35,526 nt of DNA. It comes from Bacilli bacterium. GTDB taxonomy: Bacteria > Bacillota_I > Bacilli_A > RFN20 > CAG-826. Under the pieces are notes generated by a model, which saw nothing but the letters and a program-made list of their open reading frames with translations, was not told where the DNA came from and did not search any database. The stretch lies in assembly GCA_017450325.1 (NCBI GenBank), contig JAFSVB010000131.1, forward strand, positions 1-35,526. The letters are read 5' to 3'. The translations under genes and the position numbers were made by a program. How positions within the stretch are numbered: position 1 is the stretch's first letter; the number at the start of each line of letters is the position of its first letter. Positions 7,249 through 15,284 of this stretch are shown here, one piece after another.

Positions 7249-7833
7249 ATGGAACGCATCACTTACCGCTTAATCCGCGTGGAAAACGAGGAGAATCAAG
7301 ACCTCGACGCCTGCAAGCTTTTGGGCGCCCCCGTTTTGGCGAAGGGCCTTTTGGAAGCCCTCCACCTCAAAGACACCGAATACTTCATCGCCCAGATCAA
7401 CTGCGCCCAAGTCAAGAACCCGCCCTTCCCGGAGAAAGGCTGGCTCCATTTCTTCTTGGATGTCGAAAGCTTAAAACCCCGCGTCGTCTACACCGAGAAA
7501 GACCCGGCGGAGGTCATTGACGACATCAACGAACCCTTCGACGCCGACGCCTATGGCGACCCCACTTGCCTCAAGATGGAATTCCCGGGCGAAAAAGGCT
7601 CGTTCCTCTTCGGCGAGAATGACCCTGACATCGGCTTAGAGGGCAGCACCAGCACCGCTGGGAAGCTCACCCTTCTTCAAATCGACGCGCTCGCCCTTCC
7701 CCAAGGAAAGCAGAAGCCCCTCCGCTTCGGCGACTTCGGCTTCGGCGATGGCCATTGGGTCTTCTTAATCAAAGAGAAAGATCTCAAGAAGCGCGACTTC
7801 CGCCACGTCGAATTCGTGGAGGTTGAATCATGA
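7249..7833 (+). CDS. YwqG-like (DUF1963) protein, second copy
   Basis: A 194-residue protein with the clearest YwqG/DUF1963 pattern in the window: GWLHFFLDVESLKPRVVYTE in the middle, then LTLLQIDALALP, GDGHWVFLIKEKDLKKRDF and a final strand VEFVEV. The function of the family is unknown. The start at 7249 is set by AAAGGAG (7237-7243) rather than by the ATG at 7234, which overlaps the ribosome site. The stop overlaps the next start. The first copy (6102) lies two genes upstream, so the operon carries two diverged versions. Confidence 0.82.
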   Translation: MERITYRLIRVENEENQDLDACKLLGAPVLAKGLLEALHLKDTEYFIAQINCAQVKNPPFPEKGWLHFFLDVESLKPRVVYTEKDPAEVIDDINEPFDADAYGDPTCLKMEFPGEKGSFLFGENDPDIGLEGSTSTAGKLTLLQIDALALPQGKQKPLRFGDFGFGDGHWVFLIKEKDLKKRDFRHVEFVEVES

Positions 7834-8753
7834 GCCTGCCCCAGGGTGAGATGTTCGATCCCTTGGATCTTCGCAAGAAGGTTCTCGCCAAACGCAGCGA
7901 GTTTTCCTTCTTGCCTTCTTACCTAGGCCCCTTCGGCATGATGAAGGCCCTCCAAAGGGAGATGAACAAAGGGGCGGTCAACCCCAAGGTCAATTTCTAT
8001 GCGGTCGAGCTCTCCGAATATATCTCGTTCGGCAAGTCTTTCGTCATCGAGCAAAGCCAGGCGCATAGGAACGAAGAAGCCCCCTTTGTCATCGCCTTCG
8101 CCCGCGACGCGTTCAGTGACTCCGAATTCGAGGAAAGCGAAGCCCTCTTAGAGCATCTTCTTCTTTGCTTCAACGACGAGGAATTGATCCCCGCGTCCCG
8201 GGAAGCGTATCTATCGACCATCCTTCTTGGCTATATGCGGATCGGCCGTTATTTCAAAGGCCTCCGTTATGCCTACGCCTTAGAAGAAGCGGCCAGTGGC
8301 GGAGACTGCTACGAGATCCTTGGCCGCTACCTCTCGATGAACCTCAGCTTCCCGAAAGCGGCGGATGCCTATCTAAAAGGCGCCGAAGTCTTCTTAAAAG
8401 CCGGTAACCGTGCCAAAGCCGCGCGGCTCGCCTGTTCTGGCTATGCCCACCTTGCCCAGATCCCCGGGTCCTCGCTTCCCACGGAAGAAGAGATCAAGAA
8501 GAAATATGGCGAGGAAGCCCCCATCGTCCTCGCTTATCCTAAGCGCCTCGCCATCAAGCATGACCCCGTTGAATTCACCCCCGAATTCCAGAGGGTCTAC
8601 GCCCAAGCGATGGAAGAGGCCTACGACGAATTCGAGAAGCGGGGCAAGGCCCACGCCTTCGTCCTTTGGGAAACGATGGAAAAGGCGTTTGCCAAGCGCG
8701 GCATCGCCTGGAAAAACCCACAGAAAATGAACCCAAACGTAAAGTTTGATTAA
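7830..8753 (+). CDS. Unknown protein with helical-repeat (TPR-like) middle
   Basis: A 307-residue cytoplasmic protein that I do not recognise. Residues about 95-215 are helix pairs with TPR-like spacing, such as the Leu-rich EALLEHLLLCFNDEE, LSMNLSFPKAADAYLKGAEVF and RAKAARLACSGYAHL. The N-terminus has FSFLPSYLGPFGMMKALQ. The C-terminus is rich in Lys and aromatic residues. The start overlaps the preceding stop by 4 bases, so it is translationally coupled to the YwqG gene. A scaffold role fits the abundance of repeat proteins in this operon; this is inference. Confidence 0.72.
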   Translation: MSLPQGEMFDPLDLRKKVLAKRSEFSFLPSYLGPFGMMKALQREMNKGAVNPKVNFYAVELSEYISFGKSFVIEQSQAHRNEEAPFVIAFARDAFSDSEFEESEALLEHLLLCFNDEELIPASREAYLSTILLGYMRIGRYFKGLRYAYALEEAASGGDCYEILGRYLSMNLSFPKAADAYLKGAEVFLKAGNRAKAARLACSGYAHLAQIPGSSLPTEEEIKKKYGEEAPIVLAYPKRLAIKHDPVEFTPEFQRVYAQAMEEAYDEFEKRGKAHAFVLWETMEKAFAKRGIAWKNPQKMNPNVKFD

Positions 8754-8766
8754 GGAGGAAACAACC

Positions 8767-9051
8767 ATGAAACTGCGCATCATCGATTATGGCTGGGGCA
8801 TCGACCGCCGAAGCGGCGAGCGAAGCGAAAGCGTCTGCGCGGAAGTGAATTTCCACGTCAAGGAAGGAGCCCTCCCCCCGGTGGGGCCGGAGAAGAAGGT
8901 CTTCAAGATCACCAAGGTCGGCGAAGGCTCTGTTTCCGTTTGGCTCTCCGACAAACAGGGCGAAGCCACCATCTCGATCGGCAAGCCCTATGAATATCGC
9001 CCAATGAGCATCGATGGCGGCCATTATTACCGCTTCGAGCTGGAGGAATAA
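8767..9051 (+). CDS. Small beta-rich protein, paralogue 3 of 4
   Basis: A 94-residue protein starting MKLRIIDYGWGID. The start at 8767 is fixed by a strong AAGGAGG (8752-8758); the open frame extends to 8746 without support. The central VFKITKVGEGSVSVWLSD and the terminal G-KPYEYRPM...YYRFELEE match the strand layout of its three paralogues. Function unknown, no signal peptide. The next gene begins three bases after its stop. Confidence 0.7.
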   Translation: MKLRIIDYGWGIDRRSGERSESVCAEVNFHVKEGALPPVGPEKKVFKITKVGEGSVSVWLSDKQGEATISIGKPYEYRPMSIDGGHYYRFELEE

Positions 9052-9053
9052 CG

Positions 9054-9338
9054 ATGAAGCTCCACGTTCGCGCCATCTTCCTCCAAGACAAGAAGATGCA
9101 GGAAGCCTGCTTCGATCTCCCTTATGAGAATGGCGAGCAGCGCTTCCCCAAAGAAGCGCCCTTTGATCGGGCCTTCTACCTCGGCCCGGATTACGGCTAT
9201 TCGCTCGACGTCATCAAAATCGACGTCGAGAAACGTTCCTTGAACCTCGGCTATGACGAGACCGTCGTCTTAGACGAAGGCGGCCACGCCCATTGGCGGG
9301 GCGGGGGCGTGGAACTCGATTTCAACTTAAATGAGTAA
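9054..9338 (+). CDS. Small beta-rich protein, paralogue 4 of 4
   Basis: A 94-residue protein starting MKLHVRAIFLQDKK and ending VELDFNLNE. It has a middle strand pair, SLDVIKIDVEKRSLNLGYDE, comparable to the KITKVGEGSVSVWLSD of the gene before it. The stop overlaps the start of the following gene by 8 bases. Function unknown. The two neighbouring small genes (8767, 9054) look like a second tandem pair, mirroring the pair at 6675/6953. Confidence 0.7.
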   Translation: MKLHVRAIFLQDKKMQEACFDLPYENGEQRFPKEAPFDRAFYLGPDYGYSLDVIKIDVEKRSLNLGYDETVVLDEGGHAHWRGGGVELDFNLNE

Positions 9339-9840
9339 AGGCAAGAAGACAACGACATTTTGGAGCGAAGAAGAGCTCGCGAAGCTTCGCGAATTTGCCC
9401 TTTTCGGTCCGCCTTCGATCCTTAGGGATCGGAAACGTTTCCGCACGGTCCCCCTCTCCAAGCAGCAGGAGAACGACGCGATCGATTTTATCGCCGAGAC
9501 GATGGAACTTTCCTTCTCCGACGCCTTGCTAAGGATGATCGATCTCCGCGGCAAGACCGACCCCGAAGTCTATAAAGACGCGAAGATCGACCGCCGCGTG
9601 TTCTCAAAGCTTCGTTCGAGCCCGGCTTATCAGCCTTCCCGAAGCACCGCGATCCGCCTCTGCTTGGCGCTTCATCTCCTCCCCGCCGAGGCGATGGCCT
9701 TGCTCGAAAAAGCCGGCTTCTGCCTCTCCCGTTCCAAGCGGGAGGACATTGTCGTGCTCTATTGCCTGCAGAACCATATCTATGACGTCGACACCGTCAA
9801 CGATGCGTTGAAGAAACTCGGTTTGGAGGTCCTTTGCTGA
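9331..9840 (+). CDS. Helix-turn-helix-like protein of a stress-associated family
   Basis: A 169-residue protein. Residues about 50-72 form an amphipathic helix, and residues 85-130 (KIDRRVFSKLRSSPAYQPSR, then AIRLCLALHLLPAEAMALLEKAGF) look like a lambda-repressor-type HTH bundle. A conserved-looking end, CLSRSKREDIVVLYCL and YDVDTVNDALKKLG, follows. I recognise this as a recurring family in gut Firmicutes, often near stress or macrodomain genes, but its exact role is unknown to me. It could regulate this block, possibly via the inverted repeat at 5573, or act as a structural partner. The start overlaps the preceding stop by 8 bases and its stop overlaps the next start (TGATG). Confidence 0.75.
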   Translation: MSKGKKTTTFWSEEELAKLREFALFGPPSILRDRKRFRTVPLSKQQENDAIDFIAETMELSFSDALLRMIDLRGKTDPEVYKDAKIDRRVFSKLRSSPAYQPSRSTAIRLCLALHLLPAEAMALLEKAGFCLSRSKREDIVVLYCLQNHIYDVDTVNDALKKLGLEVLC

Positions 9841-11081
9841 TGGCGAAGAAACCCACGGCCAAAGACCTGCTTTTCCTCCTCGATGACCGCTTAGAGGTCA
9901 ACCTCAAACCGGGCGAAGGGGTCGAAAAGGCCAAAGAACGCCTTGAAAAACGCCTTAAAGAAGGCGAAGAAGACCTTGTCTTATTAAAGAGGGCGATCTC
10001 GATTTATGACGCCCTGCTTTCTTTGGGCATAGCGAGCAAAGAAGCCTTGGCCGCCAGCCTTCTCGAGCATGCGAAGAAACGCCAAGCCAAAGGGGAGATG
10101 GACTCGGCTTACGAAGCCCTGGAACTCGCCTCCCGTTTCGGCGGCGCGAGAGAAAAGATTGCCTTCGCCAAAACCTTGATAAGCGGAACCTTCGGCGTCT
10201 CCTCCCGCGAAGAGGGGCTCTCGATTCTTTCGGAACTCGCCGATTCCGGTTACCCCGAAGCCTCTTATCTCATCTACCTCCTTCATCAAACCTCGCCCGA
10301 TCTCGTCGAAGGGAAGCTGGCCAAAGAAGAATACCTAAGGGCCAGAGCCCTTGGCTATCCGCTCGCCCTTCAGCCCTTAAGCGAAGGCTTTGACGAACGC
10401 CCCTATACCGCGATCCTTTTGGAACGCTTCCATAAGGGCGAAGAGTCCTTGGCTTTCGCATTATCCAAACGCAAGGACCTTGACGAAGAAGCGAGAAGGA
10501 AATACCTCCTTCTTGCTTTAAAACAAGAAAACGCGGAGGCCGAAGAGGCTTATGCCGAGATGGTTAAAGAAGAGAAGAAAGAAGAAGGAAGGCGCTATTT
10601 CGAGCTCGCCGGGAACCATGGCAGGCCCAAATGCTACTTGAAGGCCGCTTCGCTATTGGAGGCCAGCCCATCCTTCTATCAAGGCGGAGAAGGGGAGAAA
10701 CAAAAAGAAGAGCTCCGCCTTTATCGCTTGGCCCAAGAGGCCAATGTCCCCGAGGCGCTGACGAAGATCGGCATTGCGACCCTCTTTGGCTACGGCTTAG
10801 AAAAAGAGCCCAAACAAGGCCTCGCCCTCTTGCGCTTGGCTTTAGCCAAGGGTGAGCGTTACGAAGCCCCATATTGGCTTGGCGAATGCCTTTATCGCGG
10901 GCTTGGCGCGAAGAAGAACCCCAAGCGGGGAACCGACTATTGGAAGATTGCCGCCAAAGAAGGGAACGCCCTCGCATTGGATGCGCTCGCCTCGATCTAT
11001 GAAAGCGGCGCGAAAGGCGTGAAGAAGAACCCGCGCCTCGCAGCCAAATATTCCTTCGCCAGCGGGAAGAACCGCGATTGA
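9840..11081 (+). CDS. Sel1/TPR-repeat protein
   Basis: A 413-residue cytoplasmic solenoid. The N-terminal half holds degenerate helix pairs (for example residues 85-105 and 120-150). The C-terminal part has three clear Sel1 repeats at about 304-339 (ALTKIGIATLFGYGLEKEPK), 341-376 (PYWLGECLYRGLGAKKNPKR) and 378-412 (ALASIYESGAKGVKKNPRLA). Sel1 proteins act as adaptors. The start is the ATG at 9840, inside the TGATG overlap with the previous stop and about 10 bases after GGAGG; an in-frame TTG at 9834 is less likely. It is the last gene of the operon and is followed by a hairpin at 11091. It may dock the single-repeat protein at 5675. Confidence 0.85.
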   Translation: MAKKPTAKDLLFLLDDRLEVNLKPGEGVEKAKERLEKRLKEGEEDLVLLKRAISIYDALLSLGIASKEALAASLLEHAKKRQAKGEMDSAYEALELASRFGGAREKIAFAKTLISGTFGVSSREEGLSILSELADSGYPEASYLIYLLHQTSPDLVEGKLAKEEYLRARALGYPLALQPLSEGFDERPYTAILLERFHKGEESLAFALSKRKDLDEEARRKYLLLALKQENAEAEEAYAEMVKEEKKEEGRRYFELAGNHGRPKCYLKAASLLEASPSFYQGGEGEKQKEELRLYRLAQEANVPEALTKIGIATLFGYGLEKEPKQGLALLRLALAKGERYEAPYWLGECLYRGLGAKKNPKRGTDYWKIAAKEGNALALDALASIYESGAKGVKKNPRLAAKYSFASGKNRD

Positions 11082-11090
11082 AAGAAAAAA

Positions 11091-11142
11091 GGGCTGTAAC
11101 AAAATCTCTCATTTGATTAGGGGGAATGATTACGGCCCTTTA
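11091..11142 (+). terminator. Hairpin at the end of the eleven-gene operon
   Basis: GGGCTGTAA (11091-11099) pairs with TTACGGCCC (11130-11138), 9 bp with one T-G pair, followed by a short TTTATAT. The arm sequence matches that of the hairpin at 3708. It acts either as a terminator or as a copy of a dispersed palindromic element. Confidence 0.6.
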
Positions 11143-11298
11143 TATGCCTACCACAAACTCTTTGCGCAGCGTCCACTAAATATGACAGGACGAAAAGCGG
11201 CGCAGCAACGAAAATGGCTGTCTAGTGTTCGGAGCAAAATAATAAAAGATACGGGGAATTTGCGGGGTTTTATGGATTTCGAAGGCCAAGAAATATTC

Positions 11299-12045
11299 TT
11301 AATGGACTGTTTTCTTCTTATAAAGGAAGCCCGTTAAGAAAAGCAGGGCGGAGAGGACTATAAAGATCAAAACAAAGAAGTTGATTTCTTCGGTCCAACG
11401 CAAAGCGATGAGCGGGACGTCAATGACGACGGCCAAGATCATGGGCCAAGGTGAGAAAAGGCCCGCATTATCGTGGAATAGGCGAATGAGCAAATAAGTG
11501 AACGCCCCCACCAACGCGATAGAGCCTATCGCTTCGAGGGCATGGAAGAAAACATGTGCCTCAATTTGGGATGGGTACATGACCGGAATCGCCATAGAAA
11601 AAGCGACGAGGTATGCGAAAGATAGCCAGAGGAGCGGTTTGTTGTCGCTGCTTGAGTGAATGGAGATCGTTTTGAGCAAAATCCCGAGAATCCAAATGCC
11701 ATAGGAAGCGAATTGAAGACCGGAAATGGTGTAATGGGTATGAACCATGCCCGAGAGCAAAAGGACGCCGCCGGCGAGGCAAAGGCTACCAAAATGCAGA
11801 TCCTCATTTGGCTTCACAAGCGCCTTTACGTTGGGGCGGCATTTCAAGATGAGCAAGACCATGAAGACGATGGCAGAAAGAAAAACGATGGAATAGACAT
11901 AACCATCGAACGCCGTGCCAAACAAATTCACTCCGCTACTTAAGGATAGGATGACGGAGATGGACCTTTCGGTAAGCAGAAGGACGAAGTAGAGGAAAAA
12001 GCAGAGATTGATGAGGTAGGCTATGGTTTTGGATTTGTTCTTCAT
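11299..12045 (-). CDS. Polytopic membrane protein of unknown function
   Basis: A 248-residue protein with about seven hydrophobic segments (for example YLINLCFFLYFVLLL near the N-terminus, IVFLSAIVFMVLLIL, LCLAGGVLLLSGMV and FFVLIFIVLSALLFL near the C-terminus) and a basic C-terminal KKK. No transport or enzymatic motif is visible. The start at 12045 follows AAAGGAG at a slightly long distance (about 12 bases). It is divergent from the regulator at 12190, with about 145 bases between them, so that regulator could act on it. Nothing more specific can be said. Confidence 0.75.
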   Translation of the reverse strand: MKNKSKTIAYLINLCFFLYFVLLLTERSISVILSLSSGVNLFGTAFDGYVYSIVFLSAIVFMVLLILKCRPNVKALVKPNEDLHFGSLCLAGGVLLLSGMVHTHYTISGLQFASYGIWILGILLKTISIHSSSDNKPLLWLSFAYLVAFSMAIPVMYPSQIEAHVFFHALEAIGSIALVGAFTYLLIRLFHDNAGLFSPWPMILAVVIDVPLIALRWTEEINFFVLIFIVLSALLFLTGFLYKKKTVH

Positions 12046-12189
12046 GCTGTTTTATCATACTCCTTTATCCATGCCGTTTGATGAATGTGGCTTAGGCCTT
12101 TCTTGCCGAATTGCCTTGAAAAGACCGCAACGAGGTGTTGCTACTATGCCCAAGGGGTGTTTGATATGATTTCGTTGGAGGCAAAAACG

Positions 12190-12954
12190 ATGGAAACAAA
12201 ACAAGTCCTATATGAACTCAGAACCAAAAACGGATTATCCCAAGACGAGCTCGCGGAGAAAGTCTTTGTGACTAGACAGGCGGTTTCGCGCTGGGAAAAC
12301 GGAGAGACGATTCCCGCAACGGAGACTCTGAAACTGTTATCCAAACTCTTCAACGTTTCCATTAATACGTTGCTTGGATCCCCTCATCCGCTTTATTGCC
12401 AGTGCTGTGGCATGCCGCTAGATGATTCAATCATTGGCAAGAACGGCGATGGTTCCCTAAATGAGGAATATTGCAAGTGGTGCTACGCGGATGGGACCTA
12501 CACCTACGAGGACATGGATGACCTCATCGATGCTTGCGTTCCCCATATGGCCAAGGAAGGGTTTTCTGAGGAAGAGGCTCGCGCCTATATGAAAGAAAAC
12601 CTTCCCCATCTCAATTATTGGAAACACCATGACGAGCTGAGCGACAATGGGAAGTTCGACGCTTTTAAGAAAACCTTAATCAAAGAAATAAACGGCCTGC
12701 ACATCGAGGGTATGCCCCCAGTAACCAAGCTAAGCGCCCTCGTAGGCTCATACGTAAACTTGGAATACCCATTGTCTAACGGGGCGAAGGTGAAATTCCT
12801 CAACGATGAGACGACGTACCTAGGCACTCAGCTCGATTCCGAAACCGACAGGGGGTTCTGCTATGGCGTCGTGGCCAATGTGGACTTCATCCTTGTTTGT
12901 ACCTACGGCGAGGGAGGCTCCGACCCAAAGCTCGTCATGTACAAGAAAAGATAG
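12190..12954 (+). CDS. XRE-type regulator fused to a zinc-ribbon domain
   Basis: A 254-residue protein. Residues 4-60 are a classic XRE/Cro HTH (LSQDELAEKVFVTRQAVSRW). Residues 68-145 form a putative zinc ribbon (Zn_ribbon_2-like) with C70, C72 or C73, C95 and C98, in the pattern CQCCGMPLDD...YCKWCYADG. Residues 155-254 are a beta-rich domain of unknown role. The start at 12190 was chosen because GGAGG lies 8 bases upstream; the open frame extends to 12085 with no ribosome site. The HTH should bind DNA, and the Cys domain may sense metal or redox state. The gene is divergent from the membrane protein at 12045 and ends at a strong terminator. Confidence 0.85.
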   Translation: METKQVLYELRTKNGLSQDELAEKVFVTRQAVSRWENGETIPATETLKLLSKLFNVSINTLLGSPHPLYCQCCGMPLDDSIIGKNGDGSLNEEYCKWCYADGTYTYEDMDDLIDACVPHMAKEGFSEEEARAYMKENLPHLNYWKHHDELSDNGKFDAFKKTLIKEINGLHIEGMPPVTKLSALVGSYVNLEYPLSNGAKVKFLNDETTYLGTQLDSETDRGFCYGVVANVDFILVCTYGEGGSDPKLVMYKKR

Positions 12955-12979
12955 TCTTTGTCCTGTAGCAAGAACCATC

Positions 12980-13009
12980 ATCTCCGTCTAGCAAAACGGA
13001 GATTTTCTT
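12980..13009 (+). terminator. Terminator after the XRE/zinc-ribbon regulator
   Basis: ATCTCCGT pairs perfectly with ACGGAGAT (8 bp) over an 8-base loop, followed by TTTCTTT. Confidence 0.85.
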
Positions 13010-13203
13010 TCCGTCTTCAAAAGAAAAATAAGGTGGATTTGCGCGGAAAACGAAAATATTGGAGTTAGAGCGATTCCCTGAATAATGAAGATTTATGGGC
13101 TGATTCTCAAAAAGCCGTTATTGTTCCCCCCAATCTCGGCATAAACCAAATCACGTCAAAAAGCGAGGACTCCTAAGACTCGAAAATCGACAAAAGGCAG
13201 AGG

Positions 13204-14979
13204 CTATTTGGTGAGCATGGACTCAAGGGCGTCAAGGTCGTAGAACTGATAATAAGGCACTTCGATATCGGGCGTTGCGCCGAGTTCCACTCCGCGAACT
13301 ATTTTCTTTCCATCGTAATTGCAAAGAATCGTGTTGGAGGAATACTGGATTGCCCTTCCGGATGGCAGGTATGTGCTTGCGACGGCGCATTCGCCTCCAC
13401 CACTGGTCTGGCCGATGATTTTGGCATCGCCCTTATATTGGGCGAAGACGGGGAGGAGATTTCCGCAAGAGAAGGAAACGGGAGAAGTGAGGATGGAGAT
13501 CTTAAAGTCATCGCCATAGACATCGTCCTTATCGTATTTGCCGTCATGGTTGCTATCGACCTGGCAATTCAGATCGACCAAGGAATGGTTGAGGGTGTCA
13601 TATTGGTGGACGCTGCCGACGTTGTTTTTAGAAATTAGAGCAAGGAGCTTGACGGCGATGCCCACGGTTCCGCCGCCGTTGCAGGAGTCATCGATGATGA
13701 CGTTTTCGACTCCAACATGCTTTTTGATTTCCTCAAATGCGTGGACGAAGAAGAAATAACTGTCGCTTTTCCACAGTTCGTCAGTTTTCGTGGGGTCATA
13801 GCGGTTCATGTCGAATATGAAACTGTCGAAATAGAAATAGGCTGTCTTACCGCTTTTTGAATAATAGACACTGCCGTCGATTCCATACGTTGAAGGGCTG
13901 GTGCCGAAGGTGTTGTTCCTTTGCGCGGTGAGCGACCTCTTTAGCATTTTCCTTTCGGTGGAACGCTGCCCGCGGAAAAGTTGCTCTTTGGAATCGCCAA
14001 ACCAACTGGCTAGGCCGTTAACGCCAGAATGGTCGTCTTCCAATCCGGCGAAAAGCTCGAAATAGGCGTGGCACCTCGCATCGTCGTTTTCTGCCGTCAG
14101 CTTTTCGTCATAGCCGAGCATAGAGAAATATTGGGACATCGAAGCAATGCCGCGATGGTCGCGGAGGCCATATTGGTATTCGAGCGTCTGATATAGAGAA
14201 GCCTTATCTAGAAGCCTTAGGTCATAGGGCATGCCGTTTTTATCGTGATATGCGGTCAGCTTATTCGCGACAGACCCGTCCGCATTCCCTAAAGGCAAGG
14301 CAAGGGCAATGTTGCTGTTATATTGGACAACCCTTTCGAAGTCATAGATGTGGTAAGCGTTTACGTATGAGCCAAAGACGGAGTCGTATAAGGCAAGTGG
14401 GGCATAAAGGGTGTTGCCTTCGACGACTAAGTCGAAGTCCTTGGCAAAAACCTCATAGCCGATCGTCGTGTACGTATCTTCCGGCTCGATGACGCTGTCC
14501 GACGTGAACTTCATGTCGGCGAGCAAAGATCCGGCGATAGAGCTTATGTCCGACCCCTCCGTACCAAGCGATATTTTGCCAGCGGTTTTGAATTGCATTT
14601 TGTCGATATCCAAAATGGCAGTGAAAACGGTTTTTGCATCGCCGTCTTTCACGTTGATGGAGTTATCAGAAAAAGAATATTCGTAAGCGGAGGGAAGAGA
14701 GCCGCTGAGCAATTTTCCATATCCCTCGAACGTCGTATAGAGGACGTTTTGATATTCAGGGTGGACGTAATAAGTCATCGCCCCCTTTTTGCTATGTTCC
14801 GCCCATTTCACAGGGTCGGGGACAAGGGGCGTGACATCGGCATTCATGACGTCGACGACGGAATAGGTGTCCACGGTTTTTTCAACAAGCTTCACCTTTT
14901 CCTTAGAAGAAGCTGCAGGGGTGGAGCAACTGGCCAAAGCGATGGCGGGAAGGACAAAAAACAAGGCATTTTTCTTCAT
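13204..14979 (-). CDS. S41-peptidase-like lipoprotein
   Basis: A 591-residue surface lipoprotein: signal peptide 1-17 with lipobox LASC and lipidated C18. The C-terminal half is S41/C-terminal-processing-protease-like: a strand VIIDDSCNGGG (about 427-437) equivalent to the usual DLRGNGGG, then VSFSCGN with candidate nucleophile S504, then GQTSGGGECAVAS. Residues 475-486 (DSNHDGKYDKDD) read as an EF-hand-type calcium loop inserted before the catalytic strand. An LEDDHSGV segment (313-320) resembles the D(D/N)HS motif of bacterial S41 proteins. The start follows AAGGAGGG. Substrates are unknown; processing of exported proteins or peptides is possible. Its active Lys is not certain by eye. Confidence 0.85.
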   Translation of the reverse strand: MKKNALFFVLPAIALASCSTPAASSKEKVKLVEKTVDTYSVVDVMNADVTPLVPDPVKWAEHSKKGAMTYYVHPEYQNVLYTTFEGYGKLLSGSLPSAYEYSFSDNSINVKDGDAKTVFTAILDIDKMQFKTAGKISLGTEGSDISSIAGSLLADMKFTSDSVIEPEDTYTTIGYEVFAKDFDLVVEGNTLYAPLALYDSVFGSYVNAYHIYDFERVVQYNSNIALALPLGNADGSVANKLTAYHDKNGMPYDLRLLDKASLYQTLEYQYGLRDHRGIASMSQYFSMLGYDEKLTAENDDARCHAYFELFAGLEDDHSGVNGLASWFGDSKEQLFRGQRSTERKMLKRSLTAQRNNTFGTSPSTYGIDGSVYYSKSGKTAYFYFDSFIFDMNRYDPTKTDELWKSDSYFFFVHAFEEIKKHVGVENVIIDDSCNGGGTVGIAVKLLALISKNNVGSVHQYDTLNHSLVDLNCQVDSNHDGKYDKDDVYGDDFKISILTSPVSFSCGNLLPVFAQYKGDAKIIGQTSGGGECAVASTYLPSGRAIQYSSNTILCNYDGKKIVRGVELGATPDIEVPYYQFYDLDALESMLTK

Positions 14980-15284
14980 AATGCGCCCTCCTTTTATGGT
15001 TAAAATAATAATCGAAAAAGAGGGCTATAGAAATAGCGGAATAAGGGGATTTTGGAACGATTAGTCGGGTTTTGCAGGGATTTTGCAATTCTGTCGGATT
15101 ATTAGGAGTGGCTTCCCCCTATTCTAGGCCTCACTTGTATGAGCCGCCTTGCCCGTTAGCCTGCATAGTCTAAAATAGAATTCGTCAGAGCTTTTCGTGT
15201 CGGAGGTCCTCACGTCGGGGTGATTTGGACCGAAAAACGATATCTTGCGAAGAGGCTAATTAATTCACTAATCAGGAATAGTTA
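14980..15284. other. Spacer between the two leftward lipoprotein genes
   Basis: It contains the candidate promoter at 15005-15033. I see no gene and no convincing terminator for the 15285-16472 gene. Confidence 0.4.
15005..15033 (-). promoter_or_regulatory. Candidate promoter of the S41 lipoprotein
   Basis: On the minus strand TTTCTA and TATTAT are separated by exactly 17 bases, just upstream of the AAGGAGGG ribosome site. The -10 matches at 5 of 6 positions; the -35 is weak. Confidence 0.4.
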
